From NCBI GenBank assembly GCA_944390185.1, contig CALXPA010000048.1, positions 1 through 6,526 of the forward strand: a stretch of DNA of 6,526 bases, written 5' to 3'. The first letter of the stretch is position 1, and each line of letters opens with the position of its first letter. Origin of the DNA: an uncultured Alphaproteobacteria bacterium (GTDB lineage: Bacteria > Pseudomonadota > Alphaproteobacteria > Rs-D84). The notes under the pieces are model-generated. The model saw nothing but the letters and a program-made list of their open reading frames with translations, was not told the origin of the DNA and searched no databases. The translations under genes and the position numbers were made by a program. Positions 1 through 6,503 of this stretch are shown in pieces.

Positions 1-1034
1 TCGGTATATTTTTCTTCGCGTTGTTCTTCGTTCATTGTATTAACAACAGGCATCTGGTGTGCGCCGAATATTTTTTGTTCAACGGGGTCTTCCACCGTTA
101 TCATATTTATTTCATAGTGATGTTCTTTCAGCATCAGCGACATATTACGCACCAACGTTGTTGATTTACCTGAACTGGTTGGACCGGCGACAATCACCAA
201 TCCCGTTGGGAAAGACCGCAAACGCATCAATAATTTTTGTTCATATTCGCCAAATTCTTGTTCTGTTTTTATCCCCTCGGACGGGTTATCGTACAACAGA
301 CGCATTACGACATACCGACTGCCGAATGCGATTGGATTAAACTGCATACGAATACTCAATATTCCCCGCGGCAGATATAAATCCTTGGTCCCGCGCAGGG
401 GTGTCCGCCCATCTTTTTGTGCAGATTGATATTCGTTTTGCGCATAGTTTGCATTTGATATATCAGACGACGCGAACGCCGCACGAACAAATGATTCCCC
501 CCACCCAGAATTATATTCTAATACCGGCTGCATACTGCCATCGATACGAAAGTATATGGTTGTTTGGTCTGCAACCTCTATATGAATATCAGACACCTTT
601 TGTGCAGCGGCCTTGGCGATGATATCGACAAAGTCTTTCTGCATTTGATTATCATAATCTTGACGTGACCGCGCCACGCCACCCAAACGATTTTCATATG
701 CTTTATAAATACTGGACACCAAGCCCAAGTCAGAATAAAACGGTATACGCATCGGTCGCGCACGTTTTTTCAGCAAATCTAAAAACGCCAACACACGCCC
801 ATCATAACGGTGCGTGCGCGATATGATTATTTCACCCCCGGAAAAGTATGCAATTAAACTCTGGGTATCTTTTGGTAATTCCTGTTCTGCACCTGTTGCG
901 GTCAACAACCTGTTTCCATTTGAAAACAAATAATCCAGAATGTCTTTATTATCTGCTGTCTCCAGCCCGGCTGGCACAGACGGTTTATTTACCACCGGCA
1001 CATTATTCAAGACATTGTTTTCCGCTTCGTTCAT
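1..1034 (-). CDS. pilQ: Type IVb pilus assembly ATPase, PilQ-like (GspE/PilB superfamily), C-terminus cut by window edge
   Basis: Partial gene with 344 complete codons visible from an ATG at 1034; it runs off the left edge with no stop. The product is a secretion/pilus assembly ATPase that would form a cytoplasmic hexamer powering pilin extrusion. Residues 1-130 are a divergent N-terminal domain. The N2/CTD region begins near 135 with the family signature VSDIHIE (147-153). Walker A is GPTSSGKST (284-292) and the Asp-box is ITVEDPVE (312-319). Walker B and the His-box would lie outside the window, so catalytic completeness cannot be judged. It starts 18 nt after the upstream pilP-like stop, behind a weak ACAGG ribosome site. 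The superfamily is certain. The PilQ name (R64 thin-pilus nomenclature, not the PilQ secretin of type IVa systems) rests on the preceding PilO- and PilP-like genes. A type II secretion GspE is the alternative. Confidence 0.88.
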   Translation of the reverse strand, partial: MNEAENNVLNNVPVVNKPSVPAGLETADNKDILDYLFSNGNRLLTATGAEQELPKDTQSLIAYFSGGEIIISRTHRYDGRVLAFLDLLKKRARPMRIPFYSDLGLVSSIYKAYENRLGGVARSRQDYDNQMQKDFVDIIAKAAAQKVSDIHIEVADQTTIYFRIDGSMQPVLEYNSGWGESFVRAAFASSDISNANYAQNEYQSAQKDGRTPLRGTKDLYLPRGILSIRMQFNPIAFGSRYVVMRLLYDNPSEGIKTEQEFGEYEQKLLMRLRSFPTGLVIVAGPTSSGKSTTLVRNMSLMLKEHHYEINMITVEDPVEQKIFGAHQMPVVNTMNEEQREEKYT

Positions 1035-1052
1035 ATTTATTGCCTGTAACTT

Positions 1053-1793
1053 TTAATCCGCCATACTGACATTCAACATCTGGGTATCTGTTCCATCGGT
1101 AAACACAATCCCATCGTCCAAAGATATTGATTGAACGGTATACCCATCAATAACCCGCCCGACACTGATTGTTTTATTTTGCCCACTATCCAAATCTTTG
1201 ATTGTGGCCTGTAACTGTGCACCGGCACCGATTACGTTAATCAGTCTATATTTTTTACTGAAATTAACGGCTGGCTGGGTATCAGCTGTCTCTGCGCCTG
1301 ATACACTGGCACTTGGGGCGGCGGCCGCCGATTCCATGCGTTCTGCCTGGGCCTCCAGCTGTTCTTTTTCACGTTCCAGTTTTGCGGCTTCGGCCTCCAG
1401 TTTTGCCTGGGCGTTTTCTAATTCTTGCTGTTGCTGTTCGGCCCGTCCAGACAGTGTATCAATTTCCATATGCAATTTGATTTTTTCCGCGGCCAATCTG
1501 TCCAGTTCTAAATCCAACTGTGCCCGTTCTTTTTCCAATTCCATCAAAACCTTTTCCTGTTCCAGTGTTGTAATTTGCTGGAACAATGACCCAGTCATAT
1601 CGTATGCAGCGACCGCATCGGCATTTGCGCTTTCCATATCTGCAGCGATATCCTGGTCTGACATATCGGCGACTATGTCTGATTCATCTGTCACCACCGC
1701 CATTGCGTCATAGGCATCATCGGCACGTGCGCACGGCATCACGATAAACATCGCCATCATAAACATTATCAAGTGTTTGAATTTATTTTGCAT
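1053..1793 (-). CDS. pilP: Periplasmic pilus biogenesis protein, PilP-like (type IVb)
   Basis: 246 aa. Residues 1-24 look like a Sec signal peptide: Lys-containing N-terminus, hydrophobic core at 8-20, and a likely cleavage after ARA (22-24). The mature N-terminus (25-66) is rich in Asp, Ala and Met. A long Glu/Gln/Leu heptad region (about 72-155) should form a coiled coil, followed by an Ala/Ser/Thr linker (156-178). The C-terminal domain (about 180-246) has the hydrophobic beta pattern and the SVGRVIDGYTVQSI segment (210-223) typical of R64-type PilP, thought to link the inner-membrane complex to the secretin. The ATG overlaps the end of the pilO-like gene by 11 nt and has a strong ribosome site, GAGGTG, 7 nt upstream, which fixes the start. 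Family assignment comes from architecture, the C-terminal pattern and gene order. The coiled coil alone is not diagnostic. Confidence 0.75.
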   Translation of the reverse strand: MQNKFKHLIMFMMAMFIVMPCARADDAYDAMAVVTDESDIVADMSDQDIAADMESANADAVAAYDMTGSLFQQITTLEQEKVLMELEKERAQLDLELDRLAAEKIKLHMEIDTLSGRAEQQQQELENAQAKLEAEAAKLEREKEQLEAQAERMESAAAAPSASVSGAETADTQPAVNFSKKYRLINVIGAGAQLQATIKDLDSGQNKTISVGRVIDGYTVQSISLDDGIVFTDGTDTQMLNVSMAD

Positions 1794-3042
1794 AGATTAT
1801 CACCTCATAGTTCCATGTACGTGACGATGCATCCCATGCGCACCGCGTCATATAAACACCGCCAAAATCGTCAAATATATGCATAAATTCTGGCGGAACC
1901 AGCTTTGATTCTGCCGCAATTTCAATGACATTCAAGTATACTGTATCCACCCCATTTGTCAGTGTATCGACCACCATCTGGGCATCTGCAGACACATCAA
2001 TCCCCTGGAACGCGGTCATGACCGCACGCAGTGTGGTTTCGACATCACGTTCATCAATCGACGCATACGTTGGCACATCTGGTAATTTAGCACGAACACT
2101 TAATGCGTTATCAGATTCTTGCTGAACAAAAGATGCCGGCATCAGTTCTGTGGCCATCATATAAAAATCATCCAGTGTGCCATAGTCGCGTACAAAATCG
2201 ACATATGCATAAAATTCGTCACATTCAACATATGTCTGGGACCAACCTGTTATCGGCTGCATCAAAAAGGCCATTGCCTGGTAACACATTTGTGCACGTG
2301 CCATCGGATCCGGCAGATATTCATACGGCAACACGATTGGTTGTGGTGGCTGCGGCTTTTCGATATTAAATTCTGCGTCTAATTCCCTGTTATTTTCTTG
2401 GACCTGTTGTTCAAATTCTGCGGCCAACGTCGGATCCATTTCCGGCAACCCGGACGTCGTTGCCATTTGTTCCAGTGGATCACGAAAGAACCACATCGCC
2501 CCCAACACAAACAGTATAACCAGTGCCCCAGATGCCAGCCCGGCCCCAACACGACTGATTGGACGCAACTGCGCGCGCACAGCACGCGATATTAAATCGG
2601 ATAAATTGCGTTCTACGGCCCGTGGCATTCCCCATGGCGATGGCGCAAACAACGCACCCCAATCAGGAATTTCAGATAATTTAAAATATTCATTGCGTGC
2701 ATCTTGTTCACTGTCAAACAGCCTGTCTTCCAGTATGACACCATTACGCACCGCCACCAGATAATACGACTGGTCCACCGAAAACACCGCCAAGAACGAC
2801 GAATATTCCCCCAGTGCATCTGTAACCGCGGCCGCAGCACTGTCCATACCACTGCGATGTCCGGCACGCCGTGATCCCAATCCAACCATGCCACGATATT
2901 CTGTGAACAGATTCAGTTTTTTATCAACACTGCGTGCCAGCGTACGCGCATACGTACGTGCGACATAGCCCGCACCTGTCGGCTGCCAGAACAGACCGAC
3001 CGCATATTTTTTCCTGTTAATATTTATAAATTGTCCTGACAA
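1783..3042 (-). CDS. pilO: Type IVb pilus inner-membrane accessory protein, PilO-like (PAP_PilO family)
   Basis: 419 aa. Residues 1-150 are a predicted cytoplasmic domain resembling the pilin accessory protein PilO of R64-type thin pili: an N-terminal GLFWQP segment (16-21), a YYLVAVRNGVIL segment (93-104) and the proline/tryptophan motif FAPSPWGMP (132-140). One transmembrane helix follows (about 166-186), then a linker with a coiled or acidic start (190-230) and a proline stretch (about 230-240). A periplasmic domain runs to the C-terminus with Cys253, Cys274 and Cys403, which could allow a disulfide. This topology fits the inner-membrane platform that joins the ATPase to the periplasmic pilus apparatus. 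The start is a TTG: the only in-frame ATG upstream (3060) is followed at once by TGA and TAG, and the next internal Met is residue 52. It is first in its operon and overlaps pilP by 11 nt. Confidence is high for a pilus/secretion role and moderate for the exact family. Confidence 0.74.
   Translation of the reverse strand: MSGQFININRKKYAVGLFWQPTGAGYVARTYARTLARSVDKKLNLFTEYRGMVGLGSRRAGHRSGMDSAAAAVTDALGEYSSFLAVFSVDQSYYLVAVRNGVILEDRLFDSEQDARNEYFKLSEIPDWGALFAPSPWGMPRAVERNLSDLISRAVRAQLRPISRVGAGLASGALVILFVLGAMWFFRDPLEQMATTSGLPEMDPTLAAEFEQQVQENNRELDAEFNIEKPQPPQPIVLPYEYLPDPMARAQMCYQAMAFLMQPITGWSQTYVECDEFYAYVDFVRDYGTLDDFYMMATELMPASFVQQESDNALSVRAKLPDVPTYASIDERDVETTLRAVMTAFQGIDVSADAQMVVDTLTNGVDTVYLNVIEIAAESKLVPPEFMHIFDDFGGVYMTRCAWDASSRTWNYEVIIYAK
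1801..1806 (-). promoter_or_regulatory. Strong Shine-Dalgarno for pilP
   Basis: GAGGTG on the minus strand lies 7 nt before the ATG at 1793 and inside the end of the pilO-like gene. It is the best ribosome site in the window and decides the pilP start. It suggests PilP is made at a higher rate than its TTG-started upstream neighbour. Confidence 0.75.
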
Positions 3043-3043
3043 A

Positions 3044-3053
3044 CTCTCTCTCT
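3044..3053 (-). repeat. (AG)5 dinucleotide repeat at the ribosome-binding position of pilO
   Basis: Five AG units (CT on the plus strand) end one base before the TTG start of the pilO-like gene and include the only purine-rich GAG-type sequence able to serve as its ribosome site. Because the repeat has several overlapping GAG registers, gain or loss of a unit would change spacing slightly. Any regulatory effect is inference. Confidence 0.6.
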
Positions 3054-3069
3054 ATCACATTGTTAAGTA

Positions 3070-3099
3070 ATTATAGCATAAAAAGACTATCCTTGGCAA
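3070..3099 (-). promoter_or_regulatory. Sigma70-type promoter of the pilus operon (extended -10)
   Basis: On the minus strand the -35 is TTGCCA (3099-3094, 5 of 6 to consensus), the spacer is 18 bp and the -10 is a perfect TATAAT (3075-3070) preceded by TGC, an extended -10 element. Transcription should begin near 3063, leaving about 20 nt before the TTG start at 3042. The -35 sits only 12 bp past the terminator of the upstream unit, so the pilus genes appear to be transcribed independently of the lipid A operon. Confidence 0.72.
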
Positions 3100-3111
3100 A
3101 CACAGAATAAC

Positions 3112-3142
3112 AAAAACCCGTCGCAGACATTATACGACGGGT
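3112..3142 (-). terminator. Intrinsic terminator of the lipid A/lipoprotein operon
   Basis: Read on the minus strand, ACCCGTCG (3142-3135) and CGACGGGT (3123-3116) form a perfect 8-bp GC-rich stem with an 11-nt loop. The run of five Ts at 3116-3112 includes the last base of the stem. It starts about 30 nt after the lipoprotein stop. No T-run follows in the plus direction, so it works only for minus-strand transcripts. Confidence 0.85.
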
Positions 3143-3171
3143 AACAGAAAATATAAACCCACGTGCCCCCA

Positions 3172-3600
3172 TCAGCACCCGTACATAGAATTCACACAAT
3201 TTACATGATGTTCAACAACAACCGGGGTTGCTGTGACACTGGAACCCGGATCTGCGGCCGTGCGCACAGAATTCGGATGTGGACAATCATAAACATTTGC
3301 AACCAGTATAAACGCACGTTCTGGTCCGAAAACAACCCATTCGTTTGGACGTGTCCGTTGGCTGGTAATCCAGTACGCGTTACCCGGCCGTGCCTGGTCT
3401 ACAATTCTGTTTTCCAGATACGTACGCGCATCATCTGCATCGTATACAGAAACCTCTGACTCTATTTTATACAAGAATGTACAACCGATTGGTTCTGCAT
3501 CCAACTGGGTCAGGTATTGACTGCCATTTTCTGGTTCGATCAATCCGCTGCACGCCCCCAGTGCCAATACCACAGAACAAATTGCAAATAACTTTTTCAT
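3172..3600 (-). CDS. Small outer-membrane lipoprotein, DUF4156-like
   Basis: 142 aa. A type II signal peptide is clear: MKK start, hydrophobic core at 4-14 and lipobox LGAC with lipidated Cys17. Ser at +2 rather than Asp favours sorting to the outer membrane, by the enterobacterial rule. Residues 39-107 resemble the DUF4156 lipoproteins (E. coli YjeI type): a Cys near the start (Cys40), a central region with AYWIT (75-79) and a terminal ANVYDCP motif (101-107). A further tail (108-142), rich in Val, Thr and His, carries Cys135 and the terminal Cys142. With Cys40 and Cys106 that gives four cysteines, possibly two disulfides. It follows the lpxC stop by 17 nt with GGGA 8 nt before its ATG and is the last gene before a terminator, so it is probably co-transcribed with lpxC. 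It is the only gene here ending in TGA. Molecular function is unknown. Confidence 0.72.
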   Translation of the reverse strand: MKKLFAICSVVLALGACSGLIEPENGSQYLTQLDAEPIGCTFLYKIESEVSVYDADDARTYLENRIVDQARPGNAYWITSQRTRPNEWVVFGPERAFILVANVYDCPHPNSVRTAADPGSSVTATPVVVEHHVNCVNSMYGC

Positions 3601-3617
3601 ATTTTCATTCCCATGTT

Positions 3618-4571
3618 TTACTTTGATTCAATTATATCATAATTTGCCGGATTACTAAACAACTTTTTCAGCACCATGTTATTCATGGCATGGCTGCCCT
3701 TATAAGACACCAACTTTCCAACAACAAATCCGCCTGATGTGTACATATCACCGATAACATCAATTATCTTGTGCCGAACAAATTCGTCTGGCCATATTGT
3801 TTTATTCAGTGTGCCGTCCCCCGCATCATTCAGCGCAATAACATTCGTTTCATCCGCACCACGCGCCATTCCGTGCGCCTTCAGATATTCCCATTCAGAA
3901 TACTTTCCGAACGTGCGCGCCCGCGCAATATTTTCAACAAAATCATTCACTGACCGCCCATCGTCATGAAATGTGTACGTAAAATTTTGTCGGCCGATAA
4001 TTTTTTCTGGATAAACCAACGTCGCAGATATTTCCAGCGCACCCGTATCACCCGGCATCAATTCTACATATCCGTCATTTTTCCGTCCGGAAATTTTCTC
4101 CCCCAGCCACAGTTTCATCCGAACCCACAACGGCAACATTCTGCGTACTTCGTGTGCATTGACCCTGACGGGTTTTCGCACGACGATTTGACGGCGCCGG
4201 GCACCACGCGAACGCACCACCCCGGCATTAATGAACGCATCATAGAATTGCGCGGCACTGCCGTCCAAGATTGGTGTTTCTGGGCCATCAATTTCAATAA
4301 TTGCACTGTCGATTCCGGCCATAAATAACGCCGCCATTAAATGTTCAACAGTTTGCACATGTGCACCGTCACGCGCGCCAATTGTTGTATTACGCATAGA
4401 CGTATCGCCAACATTATCAAACGTTGCCAATATTGGATTTGTGCCATAGATATCAACACGCCGAAAGAAAATCCCCACATTCTTGCACGGGCGCACCACC
4501 ATATTCACAGGCGCCCCAGAATGAATTCCGACACCGGTAATTTTCACAATCTTACTTAATGTTGCCACCAT
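3618..4571 (-). CDS. lpxC: UDP-3-O-acyl-N-acetylglucosamine deacetylase LpxC
   Basis: 317 aa, against 305 in E. coli. LpxC is the cytoplasmic zinc amidase that removes the acetyl group from UDP-3-O-acyl-GlcNAc, the committed step of lipid A synthesis. The N-terminus aligns from residue 4 (TLSKIVKITGVGIHSG). Key residues are present: Glu76-His77 in TVEHL (general base and zinc ligand), His267 and Asp271 in VRHKIIDVIGD (zinc ligands), and His294 in YKGSHAMNN. DGSAAQFYDAF (103-113) and ARARTFG (216-222) are also conserved. An insertion of roughly 25 residues (about 141-166), containing two Trp and several Arg/Lys, separates VRV from the domain II strand. The C-terminus ends soon after the last conserved helix and lacks the E. 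coli-type AVLA tail used for FtsH degradation. The ATG lies inside the end of lpxK (20-nt overlap) with AAAGGA 8 nt upstream. Confidence 0.96.
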   Translation of the reverse strand: MVATLSKIVKITGVGIHSGAPVNMVVRPCKNVGIFFRRVDIYGTNPILATFDNVGDTSMRNTTIGARDGAHVQTVEHLMAALFMAGIDSAIIEIDGPETPILDGSAAQFYDAFINAGVVRSRGARRRQIVVRKPVRVNAHEVRRMLPLWVRMKLWLGEKISGRKNDGYVELMPGDTGALEISATLVYPEKIIGRQNFTYTFHDDGRSVNDFVENIARARTFGKYSEWEYLKAHGMARGADETNVIALNDAGDGTLNKTIWPDEFVRHKIIDVIGDMYTSGGFVVGKLVSYKGSHAMNNMVLKKLFSNPANYDIIESK

Positions 4572-5472
4572 CTGTTTTTTCCTTTATCCATTGAAAAAAC
4601 GCATTATCGATTGTCATTTCCAGACGTACATATTTTATTTCGCTGCGCGCCCATTGTGGCAACCGCACCCAGTCTTTTTCGGTCGTAACCAATTTCGCCC
4701 CCAGTTCACGGGCCGTACCAATCAGTTTTTTTAAATCATCATCAGTGTATTGATAGTGATCTGCAAATGCCTTTTTCCCGACCAGATTATCCAATTCTGC
4801 GAAAAATTTTTTTGGATAACCGATGCCTGCGAACGCGTACAGTTTCTGATTTTTATCATACGGCGATATATTTTGGGTTGTTGCATAAAATACAGGGATG
4901 TCTGTTGGTAACGTAAAGTGCCGCCGTGGTCGCGCACTGCGCACAACGATGACCGCATCTGCGCGATGTACGGCCCATCGCGGTTCACGCAATGGCCCTG
5001 CCGGCAACATAAATCCATTACCATACCCGATTGATTGATTAAAGACCAATACAGAAATATCTTTTTTTACACGCGGATTTTGAAAGCCATCATCCATTAT
5101 AATTGGTCCACGCGCATCCAACTGTTTATCCAACATCATAACATTAATTTTTCTGTTACCAACATGCACCTGGATACCATCCCGGGCCAACATAGTTGCC
5201 TCGTCCCCGATATTACCTGTTTTTGCGCTTTTCTTGTATCCACGCATTACAACTGGCGCATCCAGCAATTTTGCCACCGCGCGAACAATTGGTGTTTTTC
5301 CAACACCGCCGGCCAGTATATTACCAAAGCAAATAACCGGCCGATTGGATTTATACGCACCAATTCTACGAAACATGTACACGACACGCCCAACCAGATA
5401 GTAAACCCACGATACCGGCACTAATATAAAAGCCAGCGGTGTTTTATGCATAAACCACCATGGTGTTTTCAT
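4552..5472 (-). CDS. lpxK: Tetraacyldisaccharide 4'-kinase LpxK
   Basis: 306 aa, close to the usual 320-330. LpxK phosphorylates the 4' position of the lipid A disaccharide at the inner face of the inner membrane. A hydrophobic N-terminal segment (about 11-34) provides membrane anchoring. The P-loop is GNILAGGVGKTP (50-61). Further family motifs are RGYK (77-80), GDEATMLA (89-96), DDGFQNP (127-133), GNGFMLPAGPLREP (151-164), AFAGIGYPKKFF (213-224) and TTEKDWVRLP (263-272). The region between the RGY motif and GDE is shorter than in E. coli. Its ATG overlaps the preceding TAA by one base (TAATG) and has AAAGGA 8 nt upstream, so it is translationally coupled to the acyltransferase-like gene. 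It overlaps lpxC by 20 nt. In many alphaproteobacteria lpxK neighbours waaA (Kdo transferase) and a DUF374 gene; no waaA is present here. Confidence 0.95.
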   Translation of the reverse strand: MKTPWWFMHKTPLAFILVPVSWVYYLVGRVVYMFRRIGAYKSNRPVICFGNILAGGVGKTPIVRAVAKLLDAPVVMRGYKKSAKTGNIGDEATMLARDGIQVHVGNRKINVMMLDKQLDARGPIIMDDGFQNPRVKKDISVLVFNQSIGYGNGFMLPAGPLREPRWAVHRADAVIVVRSARPRRHFTLPTDIPVFYATTQNISPYDKNQKLYAFAGIGYPKKFFAELDNLVGKKAFADHYQYTDDDLKKLIGTARELGAKLVTTEKDWVRLPQWARSEIKYVRLEMTIDNAFFQWIKEKTDGGNIK

Positions 5473-6275
5473 TATTTTTTTCCTTTGGCCGATTTTTTTT
5501 GTTTACGCTGTTGTTCGCGTTGCGCACGCAGTTTATCTTTGAATTCTGCGGCGGTCAGATCCTGTTCAACCTGGAACAGATTAAATTCGCCATCCATTTC
5601 ACGAACCTGGCGCACCATGATATTTTCGATTTTTTTGCGCATTTTTTCAAATTCTGTGGCATCTGCCTTGGGATTAATAAATATCGGCTGACCAACATTA
5701 CACGTTATGGTTGAAAAAGGCAATGCGACTAAATACCTGTCCCATCGCTTTTGAAACCATGCATGCGATGCAGAATAACACACTGGAATAATTGGCGCAC
5801 CGGTCATTTTTGCAAAATACAACGCACCTTCTTGGACCCGCATAGACGGCCCCCCTGGCCCATCAGGCGACAAACACATTGAATAATCACCGCGACGCAA
5901 GACGCGCACACCCTGGCGTAATACAGAAATTCCGCCATCAGACGTACTGCCATAAATAGACTTCAGCCCGAACAGACGCTGTAACTTTGCCATCATACGT
6001 CCATCTTTGTGACGCGACGCGACGGCATACGCCCGCATTCCCCCCAAACATACAATCGGAGACAACATCATACTGCGCCCATGCCAGAATATAAAGATTG
6101 CGGGCTTTCTGCGATATTTTTTGAACGTATCCCAATTTTTAATACGCTTGCGACACGTAAAATAAACGAACCAAATTGCGACAGCCATCAATCCTGCAAC
6201 AACCCACTGAACCCATTCCATACGCAAAACAGGTTCCCAAAATGCTTTCCACAATTTTCTAAATTTTTGATACAT
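5472..6275 (-). CDS. Lysophospholipid acyltransferase-like protein, DUF374 family
   Basis: 267 aa from the ATG at 6275. Residues 1-20 are basic and aromatic and a membrane helix spans about 24-41. The DUF374/LPLAT domain (about 57-200) shows IFWHGR (62-67), SRHKDG (87-92), YGSTSDGG (108-115), LSPDGPGGP (135-143), MTGAPIIPV (157-165) and WDRYLVALPFS (178-188). The His in FWHGR corresponds to the acyltransferase histidine of the wider PlsC superfamily, though the canonical HX4D is not preserved. The C-terminal 25 residues are Lys/Arg/Gln-rich. Homologues sit beside lpxK in many alphaproteobacteria, and a role in envelope lipid or lipid A acylation is inferred, not shown. A longer reading from a TTG at 6410 (312 aa) is unlikely because a good promoter lies between 6307 and 6335. 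The ATG at 6275 has AAGAG 10 nt upstream and falls about 25 nt after the predicted transcription start. Confidence 0.86.
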   Translation of the reverse strand: MYQKFRKLWKAFWEPVLRMEWVQWVVAGLMAVAIWFVYFTCRKRIKNWDTFKKYRRKPAIFIFWHGRSMMLSPIVCLGGMRAYAVASRHKDGRMMAKLQRLFGLKSIYGSTSDGGISVLRQGVRVLRRGDYSMCLSPDGPGGPSMRVQEGALYFAKMTGAPIIPVCYSASHAWFQKRWDRYLVALPFSTITCNVGQPIFINPKADATEFEKMRKKIENIMVRQVREMDGEFNLFQVEQDLTAAEFKDKLRAQREQQRKQKKSAKGKK

Positions 6276-6306
6276 ATTTAATATACTCTTGCCTTGAACA
6301 AATTGG

Positions 6307-6335
6307 ATTTTAGCAGTAAAAAAATCATATTTCAA
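6307..6335 (-). promoter_or_regulatory. Sigma70-type promoter of the acyltransferase-lpxK-lpxC-lipoprotein operon
   Basis: On the minus strand TTGAAA (6335-6330), a 17-bp spacer and TAAAAT (6312-6307) preceded by TGC (extended -10) make a strong-looking promoter. Transcription should begin near 6300, giving a leader of about 25 nt. No other convincing promoter or terminator appears before 3142, so four genes probably form one transcript. Confidence 0.7.
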
Positions 6336-6378
6336 GGCACGATAGGAAAACCACCCTATTGCGAATAATGAAAAATAT

Positions 6379-6406
6379 TTGACAAGATTCGAAAAAATGC
6401 TATAAT
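6379..6406 (+). promoter_or_regulatory. Consensus sigma70-type promoter of tRNA-fMet
   Basis: A perfect TTGACA (6379-6384), a 16-bp spacer and a perfect TATAAT (6401-6406) preceded by TGC. Transcription should start near 6413, about 7 nt before the mature tRNA. It is divergent from the lipid A promoter, with the two -35 boxes 43 bp apart. Confidence 0.88.
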
Positions 6407-6419
6407 ACAACCCGCTTAT

Positions 6420-6496
<77 letters not shown>

Positions 6497-6503
6497 AGAT
6501 TCC

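Noticed and set aside
1198..1713. Plus-strand open reading frame of 171 codons
   Set aside because: It is the exact antisense of the PilP-like coiled-coil region. Its Ser/Ala/Cys-rich product is what the Glu/Gln/Leu codons give on the other strand, and no ribosome site or family motif is visible.
2938..2964. Clustered CGTACG/CGCGCA words that recur near 3420, considered as a repeat family
   Set aside because: Both lie inside coding sequence rich in Arg/Thr/Tyr/Ala codons and share only about ten bases, so they are explained by codon use.
3133..3174. Read-through of the lipoprotein TGA as tryptophan (recoded genetic code)
   Set aside because: Read-through would add 13 residues running into the terminator stem. 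All other genes use TAA with no in-frame TGA and encode tryptophan with TGG, so the standard code fits.
3966..4328. Plus-strand open reading frame of 120 codons opposite lpxC
   Set aside because: It is the antisense shadow of well-conserved lpxC codons, with no ribosome site or recognisable domain.
6342..6359. Short inverted repeat ATAGG/CCTAT between the divergent promoters, a possible operator
   Set aside because: Arms are only 5 bp with an 8-nt gap, which is expected by chance in this composition, and no second copy was seen.
6276..6410. N-terminal extension of the acyltransferase-like protein from a TTG at 6410
   Set aside because: It would start over the tRNA promoter -10 region and contains a good promoter of its own at 6307-6335, whose transcript would begin after this start. 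The extra residues show no family similarity.
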